NCBI GenBank assembly: GCA_945643635.1
Contig: CALZFC010000103.1
Coordinates: 716,001-780,000 of the forward strand
Source of the DNA: Allodiplogaster sudhausi
Lineage: Eukaryota; Nematoda; Chromadorea; Rhabditida; Diplogasteridae
Reading direction: 5' to 3'
Length of the DNA: 64,000 nt
The notes under the pieces were generated by a model. It saw only the letters and a list, made by a program, of their open reading frames with translations, had not been told where the DNA came from and searched no databases. The stretch's first letter is position 1. Every line of letters begins with the position of its first letter. The translations under genes and the position numbers were made by a program. Below are positions 44,720 through 56,047 of the stretch, one piece after another.

Positions 44720-46296
44720 GCCGCACGATTAATATCCCTCGAGGACACGGACAAGCGTCTCGGATATGTCCAGGACGTTTTCTGGGGTGCCAGACAAATG
44801 TCCCAGACACTAAGAAAAATGCCTATGTTAATACACGTGTCTCGCATCTGTCTCTCAGGTGTCTTTGAAATGTCGCAGACACTTTTGGAAAAATATTATG
44901 TCCAAGACATTGAGAATGTCTGGGACAATGTCCATGACATCCTGGGAAGGCGAGAGAGTATCCAATTTGAAGAGAGGCGAAACAAACACGCTAAATGTCA
45001 TTTCTTGTCTCCGAGACAAAAGTTATGACTTCGTCTTATTGAACGCGCAATCGTACTCTTTATACGTACTGTAGCTGCCACTTTTGGCAGGAGAAGCAGT
45101 TTTCAAACTGTTTTTTTACTTCGCGTTCATCGTCGTTTTGCTTATTTAATTCTGTGATTTGTTCTCAAATACGTTTTGATGATTAAATAGATGAGCTCCG
45201 CTCACTTAACCAGCGAATAGAAGAATTCTGCTTACAGAAGATGCGCGTTTCGTCTAGGCGTTGTTGTTGGCAAAGCAGCTCCATCCACTTGCGACTTCAG
45301 AACAGCTCCGTTGGTGTCGGCGCAGACGCTGAGAAGGTCGGTCTTCCTTCTTTTCTCATTTTTTCTTTTTCATCCCATTTTTCATCATGTAAGCTTATTG
45401 AACTGGGCGACAAAATATGCTTGCAAGATATTCCTATTACCCTAAGTAATAGTAAAGCAAGGAAATGTTTGCTAAATCGTTTTTTTTCCATTATTGTTGC
45501 TCTTTCGGGTTCTCCTTGCCATAATTCGCTTACTAATTTGGCTCGCAAAACACTCTTTTTTCTCATTTTATTTATCTACATAATTGCTCCCTCTTCAACA
45601 ATATCTCAATATGTTATTGTTGCTTATAGTAATCAGCTTGTTGCGATTGCAGCTGGGTGGTGACTCGTCCGAACTGATTGCCGGGGGCTCGAAGGGAGGC
45701 GGGGCCGCGGCTGCTTGGCCGCGGCTGCCACCGCTCCCAAATAGGAGAAGACGGTGAAGAAGGAAGAGAAGGAGGAGCAAGACGGCGATATGAGATTCGG
45801 CCGCCTCGACTAAATCTCTCACTCTCAGAATCTTGTTTTGTTTGATAAACTTGATTTTCGTCGCTCTTCTACATTGACATATTGAAGTAATGGAAGAAGA
45901 TATCTATGGGATTTGCTGCTGAAAAAGAATTGAAAGTATCTTCAAGCATATTTTCGTCTCGAAAATATTTGGAGTGCTGATTAGAAGAATTGAAAATTCA
46001 AAAATGGGAAGTAATTCCAAAATGGTTAATGTCTGATGCTGCTTTGTGCACTATTCTTTCGTCTCCATTGTTAAAGATGAGTGTTCATAGTCTGGAGAAA
46101 AAAACATGCAACGGGTGCATGTCATATAAAGAAAGCAACGGGAAAATATATAAAAAGCGTTAATTTGGCCGCCTCGCTTTGGAAAATTTGTCCCTGACAT
46201 GTCTCCCAATTGTCTCTGAAATGTCTTGGACAATAAAATGTCATGGACATGTCAGAGACGCTTGTCTGTGTCCTCGAGGGAGATTAATCGTGCGGC
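44720..46296. mobile_element. 1.6-kb inverted-repeat element carrying a ribosomal P2 pseudogene
   Basis: The ends are near-perfect inverted repeats of about 50 bp: GCCGCACGATTAATATCCCT on the left and the complement of GCCGCACGATTAATCTCCCT on the right, continuing CGAGGACAC and GACAAGCGTCTC. Subterminal DNA contains many GTCC/GACA motifs (for example TGTCTGGGACAATGTCC). There is no transposase; the only gene-like content is an intron-bearing 60S acidic ribosomal protein P2 copy. This is the organisation of a non-autonomous element that has picked up host gene sequence (Pack-type). A target duplication is not obvious. Confidence 0.75.
45241..45813 (+). pseudogene. 60S acidic ribosomal protein P2 pseudogene (RPLP2-like) inside the 1.6-kb element
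   Basis: Exon-like part 1 (45241-45336, donor GTCGGT) reads SSVGVGADAEK in the ATG frame and GKAAPST in another frame. Part 2 (45653-45813, after TTGCAG) reads LGGDSSELIAGGSK, then a Gly/Ala-rich hinge with a frameshift and stop, then KKEEKEEQDGDMRFGRLD and TAA. P-stalk proteins end in an acidic segment plus a D-D-M-G-F-G-L-F-D type tail; here two residues of that tail are changed. Because the intron remains, this is a DNA-level copy and not a retrocopy. Frameshifts and the altered tail make it a pseudogene. Confidence 0.75.
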
Positions 46297-47281
46297 AGAT
46301 GTACGTCGTTTAAGTTATCATGATTTAATCGCTTTGAAGTCTGATTGAATAATGTCTTAATGTCGGGAGAAACGACAACAGCATTGTTAAATAACATTTC
46401 ATGCGTAGAAAACAGTGATTTTAACTAAAAAGCAAAATTACCTGCTTTCCGACGTGAAGACGCTTATCTCCTACGAGGAGAACGGCATCGGTGATGTTCG
46501 GCTGCGGGATTGTGAAGTCGATGCGGGGCGTTGTTCAACGAAATGAGACTTCGATTAAAGTGATCCTGATATATCTTTACGATTTGTCAAAGAAAAAAAC
46601 TAATCATTAATTTGCCAGTGAATAGATTATAATCATTAATATGATAAGAAAGGCTTACAGTACGATTGTAGCTTCGATGACAATTCCTCCATCATCGCTG
46701 ATAAAGCCCTTCTTCGGGTTGGTGACGTCATCCCAGTTCATAAACGATGGGATTCCTAAGCCGTATTCGTTGAATTTGTGCGTGCACCAGATCTGGAAAT
46801 GGGAGGCAGAGCTAATGCCCCAACTTCACTTTGCACGATTAGAGACTGCCTGTTCAGCTGTAATATAATGTTGACTAATGGGCTCTCTGAAACTCCCGAG
46901 CCGTCTTGGAATACGGCTTTTGGTTGAAGAAGAGTGAAGGTTATACTGCTGTCGCAGCTCCAATCAGTGTCCTTGCTCTCCGAGTTGCACGGATAAGTTC
47001 TTCACATTTTTAGTATACTCTGAGCATCCAGATGTCACATATATGTACTTGCAATGGTTTGCCTGTTGATTTTTAAAGTATTTAAATATGAAGAACAGAA
47101 AAATGTGCTCAATTGAAGAATATTCAAGTATGGGACATGAAAAATTACCGTAAGAACATATATGTATTTTTCTATAAAAAAACACTTACCAAGGCAGACC
47201 GCCGATCCAGACTCTTGGCGACTCGATCTCTTCCAGCTTTGCCAGCTTCGGCACTTCCAGACGAATCGAAGGCCATTGCTT

Positions 47282-47493
47282 CTACAAGGGGGGCACCGGA
47301 TTGACCACACATAAAGGAAAGCAAGCGCAAATAGAGTCCAAGCACGGGTGCGCTTCAAAGACGCCATTGTCATAATGATAACAAAGTTCGGCTTGAGAAG
47401 TAATCAGCGAGAGATAGTGAGACTGACAATGAGAGACCACATGAGATGAAGGAACGGCAAGACAGAGAAGGAGAGAGGGAAAGAGAGATCCTG

Positions 47494-47534
<41 letters not shown>

Positions 47535-48340
47535 GGGAGAGAGGGAGAGAGAGAGAGGGGGAGGGAGAGGGGAGGGGAGGGATAAGGAGGAATAGGCGTG
47601 GCACTGATAACCATGTCCCATGAAATCGATAAAAATGCTTGAAGCTGCTGTCAAGTTCGTCTGTGATCATGCGCATATTGACTATTCTAATTATTTTTAT
47701 ATTTCCCATATTCACACTTGCAACATATGTATATTGTGCTCGTGTGTACATATCTCTTGATATTTCTATTTATATATACTTTCCTCTCTTCAATGAGTCA
47801 TTGCCTCCTGTCACTTCGTGTAGAGTTGTGATGTTTCGCAATGCAAATAATGAGTGATGTGATTCAGTGCAGTGCAAGTAACGTCACATTTTCCTTGCGT
47901 GTGCAGCTCTTCGCTTTCAAAACACACATGTATGTATATGCATACATCTGTATGTTTGTACGTACATACATATTATAGCTACTATTGAGCAGATGAGGTT
48001 CAGTCAAAATTTTCGCATTCAACGTCGTAAGGCATGAAAGCTCTAGAAAATATCGATTATACTGCCGTATTAGATAGAGTCAGAAGCTTACTTTCAGAGG
48101 AAAAAACTTCTTTCCCTTACTTCATGTGAGCGAATACGGTATTTTAGTTGTTTAGGCGGGAAATTAAAATAGTTGAAATGTTACAGTACTTGTCATCTCC
48201 GTCATTCGCACTATTCTCTTCATCTCCGCTCTTGTTGCTTGCGAATTCGCCATTCCACTGGCACGGAGAGTGAGTTAAATATGAGAGATGATGAACATTT
48301 CATTATTTTTTATCCAAAATTTTATTTTTTTTTCCAGCGT
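47282..48340. other. Intergenic stretch with a GA/CT tract; no gene recognised
   Basis: It contains a purine-rich (GA)n tract (about 47455-47580) that creates Ser/Leu frames on the minus strand, and a CATACAT/TGTATGT-rich stretch (about 47925-47970). I see no exon, box or terminal repeat here. MB12's missing 5' end should lie in this direction. Confidence 0.6.
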
Positions 48341-48468
48341 AACTGAGACTCTTCTCGAGGGCCACGACCTTCACCCTCTTTGACAGCTGGCGATAGATAT
48401 TCTACATATAGTGCCTTTGAGCGACTTCCCTTCGCCGGCCATCTTGAGCGAATCCAGGCAGGCATACT
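48341..48468 (-). pseudogene. Orphan MATH-BTB exon 8 remnant, minus strand
   Basis: Read on the minus strand after a CAG acceptor: YACLDSLKMAGEGKSLKGT, then in a shifted frame VKVVALEKSLSYAG. This is the exon 8 pattern (xxCLxSLK...LKGT...ALxER) with frameshifts. It faces the same way as MB12 and may be the last trace of a second inverted unit. Confidence 0.5.
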
Positions 48469-48550
48469 GGACAGTGAAGGTGAGATCAATAGAGGCAGTT
48501 TTGTGTTACCTCATAAGCTTTTACTTGGCTGTTCGAATTAGCAAGTGGCC

Positions 48551-48695
48551 GTTCGATTAATTTTCCGCCATATTTAGACGATGTTGGGTAAATTCGATGA
48601 CCATCTACCGGATGCCTGACGTGGGACTTTATTTATCAACTGATATACCTTTTGTAGAGGTATTAAATATTTCAGCCATATATTAATTTTCAAAT
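48551..48695 (+). promoter_or_regulatory. Conserved upstream box, copy E13 (before MB13)
   Basis: TTCGATTAATTTTCCGCCAT, ATTTAGACGATGTTGGGTAA and CCATCTACCGGATGCCTGAC. Downstream, the ATGTCAG exon normally found after about 100 bp is missing. Confidence 0.45.
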
Positions 48696-49125
48696 CCGTA
48701 AGCAGATGTATAAGAAATCGTAATCCTTTTGTTATGGTAGCTGCTTTTTTGTTTCACCAGTGTTGCGGTAATATTGTAGAAATTCTAATTATTTCATTTA
48801 TCTTGCTTTGACTTTTTGTAGCATTTGAATAGTTACTTTAAGTAGAAATGTCTACCCCTAAATGCAAACTTACCTGCTTGTCTACCTCAGGTTAGCAAAT
48901 GTTTGCTTCATTTTTTTTATAACAGAGAATCCTTAATGAATTTTTAGACAAAAAATGAGTCTTTAAAAGGTGGTTGAACCTCGCAAACTGTGTAGAAAAT
49001 TAGATCACATTTTAAAGCCTAATGCTCTTTCTCTGAAATGAATCATTGTTATCAGTTTCCAGAAAGATTGTCATTTTTTTTTAAATTTATTAGAGTTCCT
49101 ACGAACGTGTCTTTACAAAACTGCA

Positions 49126-49757
49126 GGAAAAGATGAGAATACAATTGCGGTAGGCAAGATTTTCCTGGATTTGCCGAAGCTGGCCGAGTGTAGGCCTTTT
49201 TTATGTGGCAGCATGTAAAGAGTTATTCGCGCAGCAAAGATTTCCCAACACCAAAATTTTAGAACTAAATTTTTACATTTAGTTTTAAAAATTCAAGAAC
49301 TCGTGTCCAAATTAAAGTTTTCGACCAGGCCGACATTTTATTGGCCTGAATAATTATGCCAACTTGTATATTTAATTGTGAGTCCTACAAATAGTGTTAC
49401 CCTACTTGTAATAATAAGAATCATTAAATAATCATGCAGTAGTTTGGAAGTGAAGCCATTCTTGGACACCTCGAACATCAAGCAGTTTCTGTCTACACCT
49501 ACAGCAACGCTGGCAAGCAGAGTCCGCACTGGATCTGCGGGGCTTCAATTATCTTTAATCCGATGTTGTTGAAGGCCTGTCTGAAGTCGCACAGCCAAGG
49601 ACCGGTTTTGTAATGAACAGAGTTTCTTATTGTTAGCAAAACGTACAAAATCAATTCAATTTCTTTTTTCGACCAGACCAAGAAGGAGTAAGGCGACTTC
49701 TCGGACAAGACGAAGGACGCGCTGAGCGAGAGGATTCTTGAGTTGGCCATGAGCTGA
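49126..49757 (+). pseudogene. MB13: MATH-BTB fragment (parts of exons 2, 3 and 8)
   Basis: Exon 2 begins normally (49126; NTIAVGKIFLDLPKLAE) but breaks off at 49189, joining straight to intron sequence. Exon 3 (49440-49604) has a 1-nt loss at QFSVYTY. Exons 4-7 are deleted, and the end of exon 8 (about 49671-49757) carries TAA where paralogues have the Tyr codon of KKEY. The intron after exon 2 is close to that of MB2. Confidence 0.8.
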
Positions 49758-50008
49758 GCTTTGCTCCCCTCCTGCCAAGCTCATCCCCCCAAATCCGTTG
49801 CCTTCTTCATCCCCTTTTTCTCTTCTTGTTCTCTTATTACCTCACGTCCTCTTTTTCACTTATTGATTATTTAACCTGTTAATATTATGAGGAAATGCAA
49901 ATCCACCAAGTGTTTTTTTCTTCCTTTTTAGTGCCTTAAATTGAACAATATTGCACACGTTGCATGACATCAAAAGCTCAAACTTGACTCATTCGAATTA
50001 ACAGCTTT

Positions 50009-50131
50009 TCATTCGATAAAGTTTTCGCCATATTTAGACGATGCGGAATGATGGGTAATATATACCGTATGCCTGCCGTGGGCCTTTATTTATCAATTGA
50101 TTCTAACTCTGCCAAATTTTCATGTTCAAAT
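50009..50131 (+). promoter_or_regulatory. Conserved upstream box, copy E14 (MB14)
   Basis: TTCGATAAAGTTTTCGCCAT, ATTTAGACGATGCGGAATGA and GTATGCCTGCCGTGGGCC, with a deletion removing the TCGGTGAA block. It ends about 123 bp before the ATG of an intact gene, so that block may not be essential. Confidence 0.5.
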
Positions 50132-50253
50132 TGGCGAGAAGATACATACATATATGAAAAATCGTAATGCTTAGCTGATGGTAATTGCTGTTCCTGACTC
50201 CTTCTATTTTAGTTCTAGATCGTTGCTAATTACCCTCAGTCGTCTGCAGCGAC

Positions 50254-52610
50254 ATGTCAGGTATGCCCTTCTTCTTTCCTAATTTTCTTTATCGTTTCCA
50301 ACGTTTAACCTTCTTTTAAAGACTGACATTGCCTTTAATGTTTCGTTGTTACCGGTTCTTGAAAATCTTCCAACAAAATAAATATCGTCGCAAAGTTGCA
50401 GGAAAAGATGCTAATCCAATTGCGGTCGGCAAGATTCGCCTGGACGTGCCGAAGCTGGCCGAGCTGAAGACGAGGGTCAAGTCGCCGGTTGTCTCCATCG
50501 CCAATCTGTCGTGGTATGTATGTGTGCAGTTTTACGTGCCAACTTATAAAGTGTTATTTTTACAACAGCGATTTTCCAGCGCAAAATGTTGGAGATAATA
50601 CGTTAAAATAGAGTTAAATAGTGCTGCTAGGAATCTTTAAATAATCTTTCAGGAGTTTGGAAGTGATGTCGTATTTGGACACCTCGAACATCAAGCAGTT
50701 CTCAATCTACGCCTACTGCAACGATGACAAGAAGAGTCCGCACTGGAGCTGCGAAGCTTCCGTTATCTTCAGACTGCTGTCCCTGAAGGTCGACATAAGG
50801 AAGCCCATCGACGAACGAGTTAGTTTAATCATGAACAGAGTTCCTCGAAAGCGTTGTATAGATTAGCAGCAGGTAACTTTGCAAACCTTCATATGCTCAC
50901 GGGTTTACGGTGAGTAGTTCTGTACTTCTCTGATGAGTGTTTCTAGATCATAAATAAGGCAATTATCTCGATTAGATGTTAGAAGCGAAGGAGTGATTAA
51001 CTACATCTCATTTATGTACAATACATGTTTTCAGCGTGTGGACACCTACAGCGCCAAGTATAACAACTGGGGATATTCGTCGTTCATCGCTTGGGACGAG
51101 GTCCTTGACCCGGAGAAAGGCTTCATCCGTCAAGAGGACGGCGGCGTCGTGGTCGAGGCGATGGTCATCGTCAGAAAAGTCATCGGCATGCCGTATGTGA
51201 TTATTATGTATTTTATTTCTTTTTAAAGATTTTTTTGTTGCAATTATCACGTGCGAAATATTTTCTTTTTAAACATTGGTCACATAGTAATTTCTAAGAT
51301 CGCTATTTTCTGTAGTAATTATTTACTTTTCAGTGTGTCGACTCTCTGCGACTTCACAGCCCCTCTGCCGAATCTCACAGACGTCGCTCTAATCATCGAG
51401 GAGAAGCCGCTTCATGTCTGCAAAGCGGTATCTTATCTCTTTATTGCTATCCAATCTCACCATTTACCATTGCAATCGAATTTTTGTCTATACTCAAGTC
51501 CTCCTCAAAGTCATCTTTTCCTTAAACGTATTTGCCTTTTATTGCCCCAAGTCTAGTCAGTTACGCCGATTAAGAATTAATAATAATAAAACAATTGAAT
51601 AAAAATCCTGAAGATCCTTTACACTTCAAAACTACAAAAATATAAATAAATTCAATTATTTCAGTACCTCGCGTACCACTCTCCGGTCTTCGACTCAATG
51701 TTCTCCATGGAATGTTTTGAGGACTCAAAGAAGGAGATTCCACTTGAGAATGTCAAGTACGACGAGTTCGTCGAACTTCTTCACGTCATTTTCCCGTCTC
51801 ACAAACCCGTCACAGGTTCTGTAGCTCGAAAACAGAAGTAATACGATGCCAATAAGAAGTTTATAAATGAAGAAGTTTAATTCCAAGAATGAGGTTTATG
51901 GAAAAAGAAGATATAGAAACGTCATTATGATCCTTCCTGTTCACTTGAAAGGGATGCGTCACTAACATTCAGGAAAAGTATTTAAAGACCTCTTTACGAA
52001 TCATTGATAAGTGTTTTAAGATGATCTTTCAGTCGCCACGGTTGAGTCTCTTCTTCGTTTGGCCGACCGCTTCAACATGCAATTCGTGCTGCATTCGTGC
52101 GAGGAGTTCCTGCGAGGGCCCGACTGTGAAGAGATTCCACTCGCGAAGAAGCTGATCTGGTCTGACAAGTACAGACTGGCCAGTCTCCTGGTGAAAACAA
52201 TTTCATACCTATCGCTGGAAATACTGCAGACCAATGAACAGATATGCCATCTCGGACCACATTTTTTTGGACCCAAAATCTCTGTCCTGCAGTTTCCGGG
52301 CCCTTGAATTTTGGGTCCTTCCTGCCTGATTTTTAGCAGATTTTAATATTTAATCCTTAATTTTATTTTTTCTAACCTTTTTAAAATTTCCCCTTTTATA
52401 AGGATTTTCACTAATTTCATTCCGAATCGAAATAGGACTCCTGATATGCTATATTGTGTATGATGGAACTACTTCCAGTCCGTCTGTTTGCATGCGCTCA
52501 AGACGTTGGACGACGTGAAGCTGCTCAAGGCCACGAAGGAGTATGGCGACCTCACGGACAAGACGAAGGCGGCGCTGGGCGAGAGGATTCACGAGCTGAC
52601 CATGAGCTGA
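50254..52610 (+). CDS. MB14: intact MATH-BTB protein (325 aa)
   Basis: Exons are 50254-50260, 50402-50513, 50653-50818, 51035-51192, 51334-51427, 51665-51815, 52033-52190 and 52479-52610: 978 nt, open and GT/AG throughout. [108 protein letters not shown]-terminus: [19 protein letters not shown], then [20 protein letters not shown] and ERIHELTMS. Differences from its neighbours cluster in the MATH end (DIRKPIDER) and the BTB loop (SMECFEDS), positions likely to face partners. The leader exon frame has a stop upstream of the ATG, which supports ATGTCAG as the true start. Confidence 0.85.
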
Positions 52611-52867
52611 GCCTTGCACCCTTCCTGCCAAACTCATCCCCCCTATTCCGCTACCTTTTCTCTCCTTTTTTTCTTTTTGATCTCTTACTCCCTCACGTCC
52701 TCTTTTATTTATTTATCAGTTAACCAGTAAACATTCAGAGGAGATCCGTATCCAGAAAGTGTTTTTATACACATTTATTGCCATAAATTGAAGAGTTACT
52801 CATATAGTGCGTCTTTTGTGTAGCCTGATAAGCCCTAACTTGTCTCTTTCGAATTAGCAGCTTTTCA

Positions 52868-52970
52868 TTTGATAAACGTTTCGCCATAAATAGACGATCT
52901 GAAGTGATATTTAAAATTCGGTGAATATCTGCCGTAAGCCTGGCGCAGGGCATTTCTCTGCCAAAGTTTC
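52868..52970 (+). promoter_or_regulatory. Conserved upstream box, copy E15 (MB15), shortened
   Basis: TTTGATAAACGTTTCGCCAT, ATAGACGATCTGAAGTGATA, TTCGGTGAATATCTGCCGTA and GCCTGGCGCAGGGC; the CAATTGATATTCTTC end is missing. It ends about 110 bp before the ATG. Confidence 0.45.
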
Positions 52971-53079
52971 TTCCTTTTTTAATAAAATAATTGACAAGTG
53001 AGAAATTTAATCCTTTGTTGCTAATGGTTTTATTTTTGCTCCAGAGCTTTCTTTTTTAAACTCCATCGTCAGCAGCGAC

Positions 53080-55322
53080 ATGTCAGGTATGCTCAATTTT
53101 TTCTCATTGTTCTTTTTTCTTAATATTTTTTGCTTCCATTATGCCACCACATTTTAAATCCTGTTATTGTTCATCGTAAATGATTCATTGTAAGTACCGG
53201 AAAGATTGACATTTCTAAGATTATCAGTGCTCCTTCGAAGATATCTTCACCAAAATGCAGGAAATGCTGCAAATATAATTGCGGTCGGCAAGATTCGTGT
53301 ATATGCCGAATCTGGCCGAGCTGAAGACTCCCGTCTGGTCGCCGATTGTCTCTATCGCCAACATGCCGTGGTTTGTTTCCCTTTTTATGTGTCAATTTAT
53401 AAAGAGTTATTTTCACAGCAGCTATTTTCTATCACATAAAGTTGGAGATACAAAATTCATTCAAATAGTGTTAAATAGTGCTGCTAGGAATCCTTAAATA
53501 ATCTTGCAGGAGTTTTAACGTGACGTCGGAGTGCTCGAAGCGCACTTCGGACATCAAGCAGTTATCCGTATTTGTTTACTGCGACTGTGACAAAAAGTGT
53601 CCGGACTGGAGCTGCCAAGCTAACGCAATCTTCAGTCTTCTGTCGCAGAAGCTCGGCCAGAAGTCACACAACTTCGAAACGGTTAATGTAGGCATGAAAC
53701 GTTGTATAGTTTACACTATGTTGCGGGCAATGCAAGATAAAGCCATATCTTCGTCAGTCAGCCCAATCACATCCCAACCCCTACACTCGAATTTCTACTA
53801 GAGTCAGTCTGTGCTTTCGAAATACACTCCTTTTAAGTACTATGTTTGTCTTCAGTGTGTTACCACCTTCTGCATCAAGCACCTTGGTTGGGGAACTTCG
53901 AGTTTCATCGCGTGGGACAAGGTGCTGGACCCTGCGAATGGCTTCATCCGCGAAGAGGACGGCGGCGTCGTGGTCGAGGCTACGGTCACCGTCACGAAAG
54001 TCATCGGCGTGCCGTATGTTATTGTAGAGTTGATTATTTCGATTTAATATATTTTATTGAAAATCACAATTTTGTGTTCTCCATTTTCTGCACTATTTAT
54101 TTTCATCTTCAGTGTGTCGACTCTCTGCGACTTCACGGCCCCTCAGCCGAATCTCTCGGACCTCGCTCTCATCGTGGAGGGGAAGCCACTTCATGTCAAC
54201 CAGACGGTATCTATCGCCATCCGATTTTGTCATTTATTTAAATAAAACTTTTTTTAATTATAAGTTTCTCACTATATGCTCAAGCAGTCAAAAAAATCTC
54301 TTAATTAAATGTATTAGCTTTTCATTGCTCCATGTCTTGTCAATTGTTTTTTAATTAAGGCATTTTTGTGCAGATATTGTATTCCCCAAAACAAAATAAA
54401 TCTTAATACCATTATTTCAGTACCTCGCCTACCACTCGCCCGTCTTCGACTCAATGTTCTTCTCAGAATTTTAAGAGAAGTCAAAGAAGGAAATTCCACT
54501 TGAGGACCTCAAGTAAGACGAGTTCGTCGAACTTCTTCACTTCATTTTCCCTTCTCGAAAACCGGTCACAGGTTCTTTATTTTCAGCTGTAGCTCGAAAA
54601 CAGCAGTAAAACGATGCCAATAAGAAGTTTATAACTGAAAAAGTGTAATTCCAAGAATGAAGATTATAGAAAATGAAAATATAGAATCGTCAATATGAAC
54701 CTTCTTGTTCACTTGAATGTGATTTATGCAGCACTAACAATCAGAAAAAGTACTTAAACTGTTCTTTTATGATGTGTGATTCATATGTGTTTAAAAATGA
54801 TCTTTCAGTCAACACGGTCGAGGGTCTTCTTTCTTTGGCCGACCGCTTCAGCATGCAAGTCGTTCTTTATTCGTGCGAGGAGTTCCTGCGAGGGCCTGAC
54901 AGCGAGAAGATTCCGCTCGTGAAGAAGCTGCTCTGGTCTGGGCAGTACAGACTGGCCAGTCTTCAGGTGCATACTTACTTTTGAAAAATGTCAAGGAAAA
55001 CCAATGAAGAGAGAAGCATCTACGACCAATTTAACTTTTATGCGGCGGCCTGGTTCTTTGGACCCGAAATATCGACCCGGCATGCTTTTCGAATTTTGGG
55101 CAAGATTTTTTTCCAATTCGTAATTCGTCGTATTATTACATTTCGAAACGGAATATGACTCCTGATAAGCTATATTATGTATGTTTTCAGTCCGTCTGCT
55201 TGATCGCGCTGAAGTCGATTGATGACGTCAATATGCTCAAGACCACGAAGGAGTACGACAAGTTCTCGGACAAGACGAAGGCGGCGCTGGGCGAGAGGAT
55301 TCTCGAGCTGACCATGAGCTGA
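53080..55322 (+). pseudogene. MB15: MATH-BTB pseudogene (frameshift in exon 2, two stops in exon 6)
   Basis: Exons are 53080-53086, 53261-53370 (110 nt, 2 nt lost at KIRLDV), 53510-53681, 53856-54013, 54113-54206, 54421-54571, 54809-54966 and 55191-55322. Exon 6 has TAA at 54472-54474 (the Ala of FAEKSKK) and TAA at 54514-54516 (the Tyr of KYDEF). Other exons are open: [60 protein letters not shown]. It is the last unit; no box or MATH-BTB exon occurs to its right. Confidence 0.85.
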
Positions 55323-56016
55323 GCTTTGTTCACGTCCTGCCGAACTCATTCCCACCCCATGTCACTACCTTTCCTTTTTCTTGTTCTTATTTACTCTCTC
55401 ATTTTCTCCTTTTTCATTTATTTCTTAGGTTAGTTCACCTTTTAACATTACGAGGAGATCGGTAACTATCCAATTTTTTCTTATTTACTACTGCCTTAAG
55501 TTTAAGAGTATGGCTCATTTTGCTATTTACCCTTGTGCTTTAACCTCTTTTTTTTTTACAAAGAATGCATTTCAATCAATTTTATTCCGAGCAGCATTAA
55601 TGAAATTCAGGAAAAATCTGTGGAAGACTCAAGAAAGATATCTTATCTTACTAACCATAGAGGAAGAACGATTTTGTCTGCTGAAGTACATGGAAAGAAA
55701 TCAAGAGGGACGTTTCCGGAAAACACGACATTTCAGCATTGATTGCGAGTGTCACAGACTTAAAAGCTACGGCTGAATGGTTCTGATCCAAATGAATGAG
55801 GCATACGAGCCAATATTGTCTCACCAGATTCATTGTCAGAGAGAGGGGAGTGTTGATAGGTAAGGGGAACACAAAGGAAGATGATTCTCATATGTAAATT
55901 TTTTGACCAAAACTTTTTAGTACAGTACTATGCTCAAAACACGTAAACCATCGTTGAAATAGACCAGAAGGCAGAACAAATTAGCGTGACTGCTCTACAA
56001 GAAGCTTCCTCGTCCA

Positions 56017-56047
<31 letters not shown>

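Larger units (their letters stand above)
43405..47281 (-). pseudogene. MB12: diverged MATH-BTB unit in inverted orientation, degraded
   Basis: Minus-strand exons in coding order: exon 2, 47281-47190 (IRLEVPKLAKLEEIESP); exon 3, 47047-46876 (frameshifted; DTDWSCDSSITFTLL); exon 4, 46792-46659 (IPSFMNWDDVTNPKKGFISD); exon 5, 46535-46442 (RIDFTIPQPNITDAVLLVGD, acceptor AG lost); exon 6, 44306-44156 (STLSPVFYTMFYEDPEERDK); exon 7, 44030-43874 (157 nt, one base short near LLRLG); exon 8, 43533-43405 (FFCLESLKTVDEVKALKGTL, ends in TAG). No exon 1 or upstream box is seen. It is clearly more diverged than the plus-strand units, resembles the extra exon 7 of MB10, and has a 1.6-kb mobile element between exons 5 and 6. 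It may be an old founder lineage. Confidence 0.75.

Noticed and set aside
45241..45663. 140-codon plus-strand frame as a new gene
   Set aside because: It is the shifted first exon of the P2 pseudogene reading into its intron.
47282..47751. Minus-strand Ser/Leu-rich frames as secreted proteins
   Set aside because: They are caused by the (GA)n tract at about 47455-47580.
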